The notes under the pieces were generated by a model that saw nothing but the letters and a program-made list of their open reading frames with translations, was not told the origin of the DNA and searched no databases. From Omphiscola glabra (Eukaryota; Mollusca; Gastropoda; Lymnaeidae), in the NCBI GenBank assembly GCA_964017045.1, contig OZ024801.1:35372757-35436756 (forward strand): DNA of 64,000 nucleotides. The letters are read 5' to 3'. Position numbers and translations under genes: made by a program. Below, one piece after another: positions 1-10,730 of this stretch (the first letter of the stretch is position 1; each line of letters begins with the position of its first letter).

Positions 1-727
1 ACTCAACGTATCTGGTGGTTGGGTTTAATATTTTAAGGCAAAATTTGTCGCAGAGTTTAGTTCTGAAATTTTCATTATCACAATTGAACGATAATTTCAG
101 AAACAAAACTTTTTTCGTAGCTAAATTTGCGTCTTTACAATCTGGAAATATTTTTTAAAAATCAAAGCAATGGATGAGTAAAGAAATCTAGTTATTTGTA
201 ACTCACCACCATGTTACGTACCATTAAATGATTTACACATTTAATCTGTTTTAGATTTAGCTGAAAGAAAGGAAAAAACGATATCAATAGTAAAATTAAT
301 TATGCAGTTAAATTTCTATAAGTTCATAAATAAAATATATCGAAAATCTAGCAACTTACAGTAACAGAACGTGAATACAAATAATAAGAGAAATGTCCAT
401 TCCACGCACAGAGAAAAACGTCTAATAAGGCCGGTACTTTACTCTTATTGATAGTTTCGTGAATCAAACTTTTAGTGTAGAAGGGCCAGCTAGAATTATC
501 CTTCCCCAATTAGAATTTAGACCCTTCTAGTAATTTCAAAAGAAGCTTTGTTTGCACACTGACCATACAACACAGTGACACATTAATCGGAGTCTGCAGT
601 TTTAAAAAGAAAGGAATGATATATCTATGATACAACCATATTGGGCTCATCAAGGTACGATGGGCGGACATGGGCTATAGGCTGGGCTTAACAACTCTAA
701 GGCCTTTTAAATGTACATATACATACA
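1..727. other. AT-rich sequence without recognisable gene
   Basis: This stretch is AT-rich and largely non-repetitive. I found no open frame of useful length, no RNA gene and no transposon end. It ends where the 29-bp minisatellite begins. Confidence 0.6.
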
Positions 728-1612
728 GTGTTTAACTGTATGGTCCAAGCCATACTGTGGTTGACTGGATTGAACAAACCATATAGTGTTTGCATGTCGT
801 GTCCAAGCCATAGAATTTTTGACTGGATCGTCCAAGCCATCCACTGGTTGACTGAAGTGTCCAAGCCATACAGTTGTTGACTGGACTGTCTAAGCTATAC
901 TGTGTTTGACTAGGATCGTCCAAGCCATATTGTGGTTGGCTTAAGTGTCCAAGCCACACTGTCTTTGACTGGAGTGTTCAAGCTATACAGTAGTTGACTG
1001 GGGGGTTTAAGAAATACAGTCTCCAAATCATACATTGTTTGACTGAAGTGTCCAAGCCATACAGTGGTTGACTGGAGGTATAAGAAATACAGTGGTCGAT
1101 TAGAGTCTCCAAATCATACAGTGTTTGACTGGAGTGTCCAAGCCATACAGTGATTGACTGTTATGTCGAAGGCCATAAATTGTTTGACTGGATCTTCGAC
1201 GCCATACAGTGGTTGACTTAAGTGTTCAAGTCATACAGTGTTTGACTGGATCGTCTAAGCATACAATGGTTGAATGAAGTGTCCAAGCAATACAGTGGTA
1301 AATTGTGTGTTCACGCATCACAGTGGTTGACTGGAGTATACAAGCCATGAGAATGTTGACTAAATAATCCAAACCAAATTATGGTATAGTTTCCAAGCCA
1401 TACAGTGTCGTCCAAGTCATATATTGGTTAATGTGAATGTCCAAGCCTTTACTGTTTAACTGGATCGTCTAAGACATACCGTGGTAACTCGATCGTACAA
1501 GACATATAGTGGTTGCATGGCGTGTCCAAGCCATACAGTTAGTAATTGTAGTATCCATACCATGCAATGGTTGACTAGAGTGTCCAAGCCATGGAGGTTT
1601 GTCTGGATCGTC
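728..1612. repeat. Degenerate 29-bp minisatellite, part 1
   Basis: About 30 diverged copies of a unit of about 29 bp, whose core reads tccaagccatacagtggttg followed by a gactggagtg-like tail. Copies differ by many substitutions and small indels, so the array is old. Short open frames here are broken at random and are not genes. The same unit resumes at 2188 and again at about 4540, so one ancestral array was split twice by insertions. Confidence 0.9.
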
Positions 1613-2187
1613 AAAAATTTTAGTCTATGGCTCGTTCTAAAAACAGTCCATAATAAAGAACGATACCAAAGTTTAAAAATAATAACAAATAAAACGACAA
1701 TCAAGGCCAGAGCTAATTACAATTAATAACTTTTTAATTTGTGAACTTCAATTAAATAATAACAGCATGATAAATATGATTAAAAATATATACTTATAGA
1801 TTTGCTAATACTGGTACTGTATATAAAAATACAATGAGCACAAAATTGTACAACGAGGAAATAGAAAAATCTACACACAACAAAGTATTAAATAATGACA
1901 CAGCACATCTCGTGGTAAAGGAAAGGAAAATATCTTCCCCCGTCATTTATTCTTAGCCCTTTTATACCCAGTTTCAGATGATCATTCTGGAAATGGAATA
2001 CGCAGTCTTACTGCTTCCCGCATTCTCGAGATCATTCTATCATGTTCGACAGAAACGGACGTTAGTAAACTAAAATGTCAACAAAGTGATATTTTTCTAG
2101 CCGCCCCCAACACGGCGTCGACTGAAAAGAGGTCATGCACGTGGAAGGCGGGATATGCATGTAACAAAACACGTCATCCCTCATAAC
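1613..2187. other. Unrecognised ~575-bp segment splitting the 29-bp array
   Basis: Non-repetitive, AT-rich at the left and more GC-rich at the right (around 2100-2150). It separates two blocks of the same minisatellite, so it is probably an insertion. I could not find convincing terminal repeats or a target duplication. A solo LTR or a decayed non-autonomous element are possibilities, but neither is shown by the sequence. Confidence 0.45.
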
Positions 2188-2830
2188 ACCATACACTGGT
2201 TGACTTGAGTTTCAAATCCATACAGGGTTTGTTTAGAATCGTCCAAGCCTGACAGTGGTAGACTGGCCTGTCCATGGCATGCAGTGTTTGACTACGATCG
2301 CCCAAGCCATACAGTGGTTGACATGAGTGTCCAAGCCATACTGTGTGTGACTGGATCGTCCTAGCCATATAGCGGTTGGCTTAGGTATCCAAGCCATACA
2401 GTTGTTGTCTGGATCATCAAAGACATACAGTGGTTGACTGGAATGTGCAAGCCATGCAGTGTTTGACTAGATCGTCAAAACACAAACAGTGTTTGACTAG
2501 AGTGTCCAGGCCATAAAGTTTTAGACTGATTTGTTTAATTCATAAAATGGTTGATTAAAGTGTCCACGCAATACAGAGGTTGACTTAAGTGTCAATGCCA
2601 TAAAGATTTTGACTGCTTCATCTAAGCCATACAGTCCTTGACTGGATCACCCAAGCCATACTGTGTTTGACTGGATTGTCAAAACACATACAGTATTTGA
2701 CTGGATCATCCAAGCCATACAGTGTTTGACTGGATTGTCCAAGCAATACAGTGATTGACTAGAGTATCCAAGTCATACATTTTTTGACTGAATCGTTTCA
2801 GCCTTACAGTGATTGCATAAAGTGTCCAAG
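2188..2830. repeat. Degenerate 29-bp minisatellite, part 2
   Basis: About 22 diverged copies of the same unit as 728-1612 (core ccatacagtggttgac). The last copy is interrupted at 2835-2838 by the Tigger/pogo-like transposon, and the array continues for about two units from 4530. Confidence 0.88.
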
Positions 2831-3237
2831 AGTTATACACCTATACCTTGCTATATGGCCGCTCTTTATACGGCATTTCGCTATTACGGCCTTTTTAAAT
2901 TATGGCACTTTTTCGGTTTACGGCCCACGATGTTTCATTATACGGCCAATAGATATCCTTTCTTTAGTTTCAGCTTCTCCACTTAGGCGGCTTTGCTTTA
3001 GTAGTCTGCCTTAATTCCTGTGCTATCCCACCTTATTCATATTCTGTGACTCAGTAAGTTGACGTGTTTGTTCCTGTTTCTTTTCTTGTTGGGTTTTGTT
3101 TCTGTTTTGTTTGTTTGGATTAATTGGTGAATTGTAAGCATATTTGTTACGTATGAATCAGATAGACTGTATTTTCGTTATTTATGTAGTTAATTCATTA
3201 ATTCTTTCAAATATATTCGTTACATTTTTAGCAAAAA

Positions 3238-4196
3238 ATGTCACCGAAACGTTCGTTGAAGTTAGATATCGGTACTGATAAAAAAGAAAGCGAAAGTCTA
3301 TCACGCTAGAGACCAAATTAGAAGTTTTACTGGTGAAAAAATAATTTTAAGCTAAAACCACTTTTAGTATACCTTTCCGCAAATCCAAGGTGTTTTAAAG
3401 GGGTGAACAAGAAACAATTGCCTGTCATTTGGAGATCCAACAAGAAAGGTTGGATGACTAAAATTCTCTTTGAAGACTGGTTTAAAAATTACTTTTGTCC
3501 AGAAGTAAAAAAATACTTGAAGGAAAATAACTTGCTACAAGGCATTGCTTATTTTGGATAATGCTCCAGGGCACCTAGTTAATTTATCGAAATTATCTGA
3601 CGATGTGGAGATTGAGTATCTTCCCAAAAATACAACAGCTCTGATCCAGCCAATGGATCAGGGTGCAATTGCCACTTTTAAGGCGTATTATTTACGCAGG
3701 ACTTTTCGTAAACGTATTCACGAAACTGATGGTGAATCTTCAATAAAACAGTTTTGGAAAAAATACAACATCAGAGATGCCATAGATAACATTAGCGAAT
3801 CGAGGAAGGAATTAAAATCAACCGCAATGAACTAAGTTTGATTTGATTGGCCTTCTAGATGCTGACAGAGAACCTCTTTCAAACGACGAACTGATCCAGT
3901 TAGATACACAACAAGCACTTGATGAAGAGCCAGAGCCAGAGCCTGCTGTCTGCCAACAGCTAACTGCAAAGAACCTATCAAATGCACTTTCATATTTTGA
4001 GTATGGAATGAACATCCTTCTTTAAAATGATCCCGACGAAGAACGCAGCGCTAAAGTGTCTAGAGGAGTAAATTCAGCAATTGCCTGTTACAAAACTCTT
4101 TTAAAAGAAACAGAAAGCAAGGCGAAGCAGACAACTTTGCACCAATATTTTCAACTGGGTCAATCCACAACAGCGGAAAGTGAGGATGGCAGATGA
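3238..4196 (+). pseudogene. Tigger/pogo-family transposase pseudogene (DDE_1/JERKY-like)
   Basis: Four pieces in changing frames cover parts of a DDE_1 transposase of the Tigger/JERKY type. A start (MSPKRSLKLDIG) at 3238 runs 23 codons to a TAG. A piece at about 3382-3561 contains the WMTKILFEDWF and PEVKKYLKE motifs that precede the second catalytic Asp. A piece at 3545-3835 holds LDNAPGH (second catalytic Asp) and LPKNTTALIQPMDQG, which probably carries the third acidic residue. A C-terminal piece at about 3837-4196 has an in-frame TAA at 4023 and ends with QTTLHQYF. The DNA-binding helix-turn-helix region and the first catalytic Asp are missing, probably through an internal deletion between 3310 and 3380. 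The frameshifts, stops and missing catalytic residue mean it cannot encode an active enzyme. Confidence 0.88.
4128..4151 (+). other. PIP-box-like motif in the transposase pseudogene
   Basis: The decayed transposase ends with QTTLHQYF, which fits the PCNA-interaction consensus Q-x-x-(hydrophobic)-x-x-(aromatic)-(aromatic). From memory, the Drosophila pogo transposase was reported to bind PCNA through a C-terminal motif. This relic supports the family assignment. It is not expected to function now. Confidence 0.6.
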
Positions 4197-4529
4197 TTTT
4201 TCGTGTTAATGCTCATCAGATTATAAAGTTTCTAAACATTTTATTTTATGTATAAATATGTGCATATGATTTCTTTTGTTTTTTAATTTATATGTTTATT
4301 TTTTAATTTCTGTTTACTATTACAATGTTTTGTACTTTTATTTTTATAGGAAATGAAAAGAATAAAATGATTTATGAACTAACGACTATATTATTTTATA
4401 CAAAATTGGAACAGATCCAATTAAATTTGTATGGGTTTATATCAAAATTATTGATTCATTGTACGGCTTTTCGATTTATGGCCAAATTTTCCGGAACGTA
4501 TCTAGGCCGTAAAGCGAGGTATGGATGTA

Positions 4530-4610
4530 CTGGTTTACTGGAGCTTCTGAGCCATACAGTGTTTAATTTGATCGTCCAAGCTATACCATGGTTGAATGGA
4601 CATTCATATA
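4530..4610. repeat. 29-bp minisatellite, residual copies right of the transposon
   Basis: About two and a half units (gccatacagtgtttaatttg, then a second diverged copy) continue the array interrupted by the transposon at 2838-4527. Confidence 0.75.
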
Positions 4611-4794
4611 TTGTTTTTAAACCTTAAAATTATAACTTTAACTAGTTTCTTTAGGGACTTGTCCCCTTTTTTTTTCTTTTCATGTTTAGGTAGGAAAAGA
4701 TTTGAAAATAACGTTAAAAAAATTGTTAAAGTAGAAAAATTCTGCTCATGCAATGTTTTCCAATATTTCCCTATTTTTAGAGAATGGATAATAT

Positions 4795-5513
4795 ATATAT
4801 ATATATAAGAATGAGCTATGCTGACATAACGCTTAAAACCCGAAAATATTTTGATACGTCTGGACTCTTAAAAACAATCATGCGCAAATTTTTTTCTATA
4901 TCCCCTTATTTTAGAAAAAGTATAAGTATTATTATTATAAATTACAAATACATATAAAGAAACAACTAAGGAACTATCTTAAGCCTTTTATATGAGTATG
5001 AAAGTAATGAAAAAAAATTAAATTAAAAAAAATATGATCAAAGAATTAAGTAATCAATCACATTTATCGGGAAAACCTAAACATCAGTTGTTATTAATGC
5101 GTTTTTTAGTGCGTTGTCAAAAAGGCGAAATAAAATTAAAATTAATTAGTTTTAAATAATCACGCAAATGACGTCATAGTGCGAATTGCCTATTTAGCCA
5201 AAGCTAAAAGATCTCTGATTTAATAAACGAGCGTGACAAAACTTATAATATACATTCCACTTCTTAAAAGTAAATTTAATAAATAGAATTGATTGCTTTT
5301 TAAATTGCTAAACTTACATACAAATTTAGCTTTGTATTTTAACATTTATAAGTTTGTACCTTTTATTCATTCCAAAAATCAACTTTTATGAAATTTATAA
5401 AGTAGTAAAAACTTTACATTTCAAAATAATTGTAATAAGAATTGGCCGTTTAATTAAATTGGTGCAGCAAAACTAAATAGCCAAATAGCATTTTTAATGC
5501 AATTATCACTCAT
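4795..5513 (+). mobile_element. Dispersed ~0.7-kb repeat, copy 1
   Basis: This segment is homologous along its length to 37980-38633 in reverse orientation. Shared landmarks in order are a short TA run, agaatgagctatgctgac, a block with gggaaaacc and agtgcgttgtcaa, aaataaaattaaaattaatt, a tgacgtca octamer (5169-5176), gcgtgacaaaacttataat, and ggtgcagc...atagccaaatagc. No protein is encoded. The right edge passes directly into a 32-bp tandem array. A repeated non-coding module next to tandem repeats recalls non-autonomous Helitron/helentron-type elements such as the bivalve pearl family, but I did not see the diagnostic ends. Confidence 0.75.
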
Positions 5514-6056
5514 AAGAGGATGTGCTCATCTTTATGTGAATATCAAAGAGGATGTGCTCATCTTTATGTTATATCAAAGAGGATGTGCTCATCTTTATGT
5601 GAATATCAAAGAGGATGTGCTAATCTTTATGTGAATATCAAAGAGGATGTGCTCATCTTTATGTGAATATCAAAGAGGATGTGCTCATCTTATGTGAATA
5701 TCAAAGAGGATGTGCTCATCTTTATGTGAATATCAAAGAGTATGTGCTTATCTTTATTTGAATATGAAAGAGGATGTGCTCATCTTTATGTGAATTTGAA
5801 ATTGGATGTGCTCATATTTATGTGAATATCAAAGAGGATATGCTCATCTTTATGTGAATATTAAAGAGGATGTGCTCATCTTTATGTGAATATCAAAGAG
5901 GATGTGCGCATCTTTATGTGAAAATCAAAGAGGATGTGCTCATATTTATGTGAATATCAAAGAGGATGTGCTCATCTTTATGTGAATATCAAAGAGGATG
6001 TGCTCATCTTATGTGAATATCAAAGAGGATGTGCTCATCTTTATGTGAATAACAAG
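5512..6056. repeat. 32-bp tandem array attached to dispersed repeat copy 1
   Basis: About 17 copies of a 32-bp unit (aaagaggatgtgctcatc followed by tttatgtgaatatc). Copies are highly similar, with single-base deletions and a few substitutions. The array begins exactly where homology between the two dispersed-repeat copies stops. Confidence 0.93.
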
Positions 6057-6525
6057 ACATTGAAATGTGATGATACATTTGTGAACAAGAGGTTTTTCTT
6101 TCAAATAAATAATTACGTGTTACAATAATGTCAAACGATGCAGTTCAAGGGATAAGGATAATAAGTGAAAGTTAAGATTTTGTATTAGAAAATAAATTCG
6201 TCTTTGCATTTTATTCCTTCTTGACTAAGTACAAAATCACGATCAAATTAACTTGACTTTACGAGCCTTGCCTGTAGTGACGTCATACAGTATAGCATCA
6301 AAATTATGTTTCTTACATAGATCACGCACAATCACTTGAAACAACGACGTAATAGATTAAAAAACACTTTAAAAACGTAAAAACAGAATAAACACGCTGA
6401 CCTATACATGATTATAAGTTATAATGGTTTAATTTAATAATTTACACCTAGAATTGGCGCGGGGCCTTGAAAGTGCGGGGCCCACTGCGGCCGCATAGTT
6501 TGCAGTGGCCTAAGGCCGGCCCTGC
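6057..6525. other. Unique AT-rich spacer
   Basis: No gene found. It contains a tgacgtca octamer at 6278-6285 in a context (gtgacgtcatac) that could be a heavily diverged fragment of the 4795-5513 repeat. A GC-rich patch at about 6455-6523 (cctaaggccggccctg) resembles the end of a DNA-transposon relic, but no partner end was found. Confidence 0.5.
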
Positions 6526-6909
6526 TTGTATGTGTACTTGTATATGTACTTTTATGTGTACGTTTATGTGTACTTTATGTGTTATTTTATGTGTTATTTT
6601 ATGTGTACTTTTATGTTTACTTTATGTGTTATTTTATGTGTACTTTTATGTTTACTTGTGTGTGTACTTGTGTGTGCATTTGTACGTGTACTTGTGTATG
6701 TGTATTTGTATGTGTACTTGTATGTTTACTTGTATGTGTACTTGTATGTGTACTTGTATGTGTACGTGTTTGTGTACTTGTGTGTGCATTTGTACGTGTA
6801 CTTTTATGTGTACTTGTATATGCATTTGTATGTGTACTTGTATTTGTACTTTATGTGTACTTGTATGTGTACTTGTATATTTATTTAAATGTGTACTTAT
6901 ATGTGTACT
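6526..6909. repeat. 12-bp tandem array (tgtatgtgtact)
   Basis: About 32 copies of a 12-bp unit close to tgtatgtgtact. Because 12 is a multiple of 3, four reading frames on the two strands stay open and give low-complexity peptides of Cys/Val/Tyr or His/Gln. These are by-products of the repeat. Confidence 0.92.
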
Positions 6910-7867
6910 ATACCTCAAAAATCAGTAAAGTGGTAAAGGGGAAAATAGTTGTTACAATTTTCTTTTAAAAAAATTTACGTCTAAAATTTTCCATTTATAC
7001 AGTTCAGAGGTGAAGATAAGGGGTAAGAACTTTATAATGAGGATAGTAATATGTTTACATTTAAAAAATGTTTTGTACACATTTCATGAACATTTCGTTT
7101 AAAATGTTTCACAACGAAAGTGTAGAAATTGTTATGTGGATAACAATATCTAAAAACCGATTCATTTTAAATGCGTAAAAAATTAATTTTATAAAATAGA
7201 TCCATTTTTGTTTCATTGCCCAAAAATACAGTTCAGTGGCGTGAACAAATGTGGGTTAAGATTTTATTTAAATATAAAGAAACATTTTTTTCTTTCAAAA
7301 TACAGTTTATGTGCATGGGACATTTTTGTATGAGATTGAGAATATATCTTTTTAACAAAAACAAGACTTTCAAACGTGAAAATTGGAGGAGGCAGTCATA
7401 ATTTTTTTTAAAAAACGATTTTCCGATGAAGTAGTTGAGCGAGAAAGAGGTTGGGTAAATTTGTAATGCCAATATCAATTTATCAAAATCCGTTAAAGCT
7501 ACAGATATTTGAAAAAGTAAAAAAAATAGTTAAGGACAAATTTTTACTCTTTAAATAAAATATGTTTTCTTTGTATTATATAGAAGAAAAATTCTCAAAA
7601 TCAAATGATGTGAGAAACGCAACTATCTATAAAGAGATTTGTCTTTAAAAAATACGGAGAAGCTCATTTTATTATTTCCTAAATATTTATTTCGATGGTG
7701 TTGAATTTTGTGTGTGTTGTTGTTGCATTTTTATACAGTAAGTCAAAACCCAATTTAGTTGCATTCTAAAAATTGAATTATTAGATATTGAGACTTTGCA
7801 AGAAAAGGTAGAGATTAATGCAGTATGCCTCCATTATTGTCCCTGTAACACCAGGTCATATATTCTA

Positions 7868-7907
<40 letters not shown>

Positions 7908-8280
7908 TTTCAAATTTGATGTTATAAAATTTAACAGATTAAAGTTTTATTAACTTTTTTCAAACATTCAGACTTATTCCACAACGTAGTCTCATTTAGG
8001 CATCTCTTGCTTCCACGTGTAAGGGAGGCTAGAAATTTATTTTAGTGAACACTGTATATTTAGTGATTAATCCCTCTAAAAAAATTCAATACCGTATTTA
8101 AATTCTGATATGTTCTCAAAATCTAATAATTTGTTTTGCTTTCTTCTTTATTTATTTCTTATATTACAACTTTTGTTACATTATGCCTTCAAAGCAATGG
8201 CAACATAATTCAATAAATATCTCTGCGATGACAGGCAAACGTTTACGGGTTTAGATGTAAGATGTATTTGCACATACTCA
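6910..8280. other. AT-rich non-coding stretch with a (TA)n tract
   Basis: No gene recognised. Short open frames (for example 7216-7401) show no family resemblance. A TA dinucleotide tract of about 36 bp lies at 7869-7904. The phrase atacagttca recurs near 7000 and 7228 and may mark a very degenerate repeat. Confidence 0.5.
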
Positions 8281-8349
8281 AGGAGAGAGAGAAAGAGAGA
8301 GAGAGAGAGAACGGGAGAGAGAAAGAGAGAGAGAGAGAGAAAGAGAGAC
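8281..8349. repeat. (GA)n microsatellite
   Basis: A run of GA dinucleotides with occasional A and CG interruptions. It lies immediately before the truncated LINE. Confidence 0.92.
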
Positions 8350-8359
8350 GATGAAGGTG

Positions 8360-9596
8360 GTCCATTTAAGATGTCAAAGGTTTGGTCGTATCCCTTTTGT
8401 CGTTACTGGATCTATTGGCAGCGTTTGATACACTTGACCACGGCATACTTCTCCAACGTCTGCAAAATACGTTTGGTTTCACCGATACCGTCCTGAGATG
8501 GTTCCGCTCATATCTGACAAATCGGGTCCAATCAGTCATTGCAAACGGCTTGACCTCCAAGAAATCCATTATTGAATTCGGAGTACCCCAGGGCTCGGTC
8601 TTAGGCCCCGTAGCTTTTCACTATGTACGTTCAGCCCCTGGGTGCAGTGATCAAGCAGTTTGACATGGTATATCACATGTTCGCGGATGATACCCAACTT
8701 CAGAAATCCGTGATCCCTTCTCAGTTCCCTCAGCTTCTTAATATGACACAGAAGACAGTGGAGTCAGTTAAGCACTGGATGACAATAAACAAGCTCAAAT
8801 TAAATGATGAAAAGACTGAGCTGATCCCCAATGCTACCGCTATAACTAACATCTTTAAAAAATACACCATCCTTTACTCTCTCAGGTGTGCAGATTGAGT
8901 TTGCTCAAACGGTGCGAAACCTGGGTGTCTACTTAGACAGAACACTAACTATGGAAAATCACATTAACATGATTTGCAAGGCGATTTTTCTAGAGCTGCG
9001 CAGAATTAGTCATATCAGACCTTTCTTAACGTTGAATGCATCAAAGAGGCTGATGTCTGCATTCGTGCTATCACGCATGGACTACTGCAATGCTCTCATG
9101 GTGGGTCTTCCTGGATAAAATTCAAAAAGCACAGAATAATGCGGCTCGAATTGTTCTTCGTAAACGCAAATTCGACCATGCCAAAACTCTTCTGAGAGAA
9201 CTGCATTGGCTGCCAGTCCTTCGCTCGCATGGAGTATAAAATTGCAACTCTGTGCTACCGCTGCTTGCATGACCTGGCGCCGTCCTATCTCCAAGCGCTC
9301 ATGATGCCTTATATCCCCACTAGACAACTCCGCTCATCCGATAGGGGCAAACTCTCGATACCACGTGTTCGCCTTGAGACTTACGGAAAGCGCACATTCG
9401 CATTTGCTGGCCCAACCATTAGGAACACCCTACCTGACGCTCTCAGAAAAAGCCAGACGCTGGAGTCCTTCAAGACAAATTTAAAAACTCATCTATTTCG
9501 CAAACACCATTTGGGGTGAAGTTGTCTACCATCTTTTCCAGCTAGTTATTATCTCCCAGCTTTGTTTTTGTACCGCGCTTCGAGCCTTTGGGGATG
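8360..9596 (+). mobile_element. 5'-truncated non-LTR retrotransposon (CR1/L2/Jockey-like LINE)
   Basis: Only the 3' part of a LINE remains: the reverse transcriptase from about motif 3 to the C-terminus, then a short 3' untranslated region ending near gcctttggggatgaa. 5' truncation is the normal outcome of target-primed reverse transcription. No poly(A) tail is visible; the 3' end instead runs into a 25-bp minisatellite. The left breakpoint is close to the GA microsatellite. The clade call rests on motif flavour (FDTLDH, GVPQGSVLGP, FADDTQL, NLGVYLD, SRMDYCN) and is tentative. Confidence 0.85.
8382..9520 (+). pseudogene. Reverse transcriptase (LINE ORF2) pseudogene
   Basis: The frame is broken at least four times. 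At 8382-8663 it reads LLAAFDTLDHGILL (catalytic Asp region), WFRSYLTNRVQS and GVPQGSVLGP. After a frameshift near 8612, the piece to 8898 holds FADDTQL, the polymerase active-site box, then KLKLNDEKTEL. The piece at 8888-9118 has NLGVYLD and SRMDYCNAL. A piece at about 9119-9232 reads KIQKAQNNAARIV and LHWLPV, and the last (9229-9519) ends with the typical LESFKTNLKTHLF tail. The endonuclease domain and any ORF1 are absent. The enzyme would copy LINE RNA into the genome at nicked DNA; this copy cannot. Confidence 0.9.
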
Positions 9597-10730
9597 AACC
9601 ATAGAGAAAAGTTGGGCAACATAGCTGTAAAATAGTGGATGCAGCATAGCTGGTAGAAAAGTGGGGCAACATAGCTGGTAGAAGAGTATTCCAACATAGC
9701 AGGTGGAAGAGTATAGCAACATAGAAGAGTCGGGTGACATAGGTGTAAAAGAGTTGGGAAACTTAGCTGGTGGAAGAGTGTGAAGCCATAGCTGGTGGAA
9801 GAGTGTGCCGACATAGCTGGTGGAAGAGTTTTCCGACATAGCTGGTGGAAGAGTGTGCCGACATAGCTGGTGGAAGAGTTTTCCGACATAGCTGGTGGAA
9901 GAGTGTGCTGACATAGCTGGTGGAAGAGTGTGCTGACATAGCTGGTGGAAGAGTGTGCCGACATAGCTGGTGGAAGAGTGTGCTGACATAGCTGGTGGAA
10001 GAGTGTGCTGACATAGCTGGTGGAAGAGTGTGCCGACATAGCTGGTGGAAGAGTGTGCCGACATATCTGGTGGAAGAGTGTGCTGACATAGCTGGTGGAA
10101 GAGTGTGCCGACATAGCTGGTGGAAGAGTGTGCTGACATAGCTGGTGGAAGAGTGTGCTGACATAGCTGGTGGAAGAGTGTGCTGACATAGCTGGTGGAA
10201 GAGTGTGCTGACATAGCTGGTGGAAGAGTGTGCTGACATAGCTGGTGGAAGAGTGCTGACATAGCTGGTGGAAGAGTGTGCTGACATAGCTGGTGGAAGA
10301 GTGTGCCGACATAGCTGGTGGAAGAGTGTGCTGACATAGCTGGTGGAAGAGTGTGCCGACATAGCTGGTGGAAGAGTGTGCCGACATAGCTGGTGGAAGA
10401 GTGTGCTGACATAGCTGGTGGAAGAGTGTGCTGACATAGCTGGTGGAAGAGTGTGCTGACATAGCTGGTGGAAGAGTGTGCTGACATAGCTGGTGGAAGA
10501 GTGTGCTGACATAGCTGGTGGAAGAGTGTGCTGACATAGCTAGTGGAAGAGTGTGCTGACATAGCTGGTGGAAGAGTGTGCTGACATAGCTGGTGGAAGA
10601 GTGTGCTGACATAGCTGGTGGAAGAGTGTGCTGACATAGCTGGTGGAAGAGTGTGCTGACATAGCTGGTGGAAGAGTGTGCTGACATAGCTGGTGGAAGA
10701 GAGTGCCGACATAGCTGGTATCGCAACATA
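9597..10730. repeat. 25-bp minisatellite at the LINE 3' end
   Basis: About 45 copies of a 25-bp unit (catagctggtggaagagtg plus tgctga or tgccga). Copies next to the LINE (9597-9790) are the most diverged and the centre is nearly uniform. All three minus-strand frames lack stops, giving open frames of about 400 codons that cycle through a 25-residue repeat (MSAHSSTSYVSTLFHQ...). The same DNA reads open in every frame, and one unit has lost two bases (near 10250) without consequence, so I do not treat it as coding. Confidence 0.93.

Larger units (their letters stand above)
2838..4527 (+). mobile_element. Tigger/pogo-like DNA transposon, decayed but with both ends
   Basis: The left end starts cacctataccttgctatatg at 2838. 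The right end, read on the minus strand from 4527, starts catccatacctcgctttacg. These imperfect terminal inverted repeats agree at about 17 of the first 20 positions and both run on into ggcc. A TA dinucleotide lies directly outside each end (2836-2837 and 4528-4529), the target duplication known for Tc1/mariner/pogo elements. The element sits inside the 29-bp minisatellite, and joining the flanks at TA gives back a recognisable array unit. It carries a broken transposase on the plus strand (3238-4196). At 1.69 kb it is shorter than full-length Tigger elements, in line with an internal deletion. It looks non-autonomous and old. Confidence 0.85.

Noticed and set aside
3843..4025. Separate small gene with an acidic EEPEPEP stretch
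   Set aside because: It is the C-terminal part of the decayed transposase, continuing in the same frame past an internal stop to 4196.
6455..6523. MITE ending in cctaaggccggccctg
   Set aside because: One GC-rich end-like motif is visible, but no inverted partner or target duplication was found nearby.
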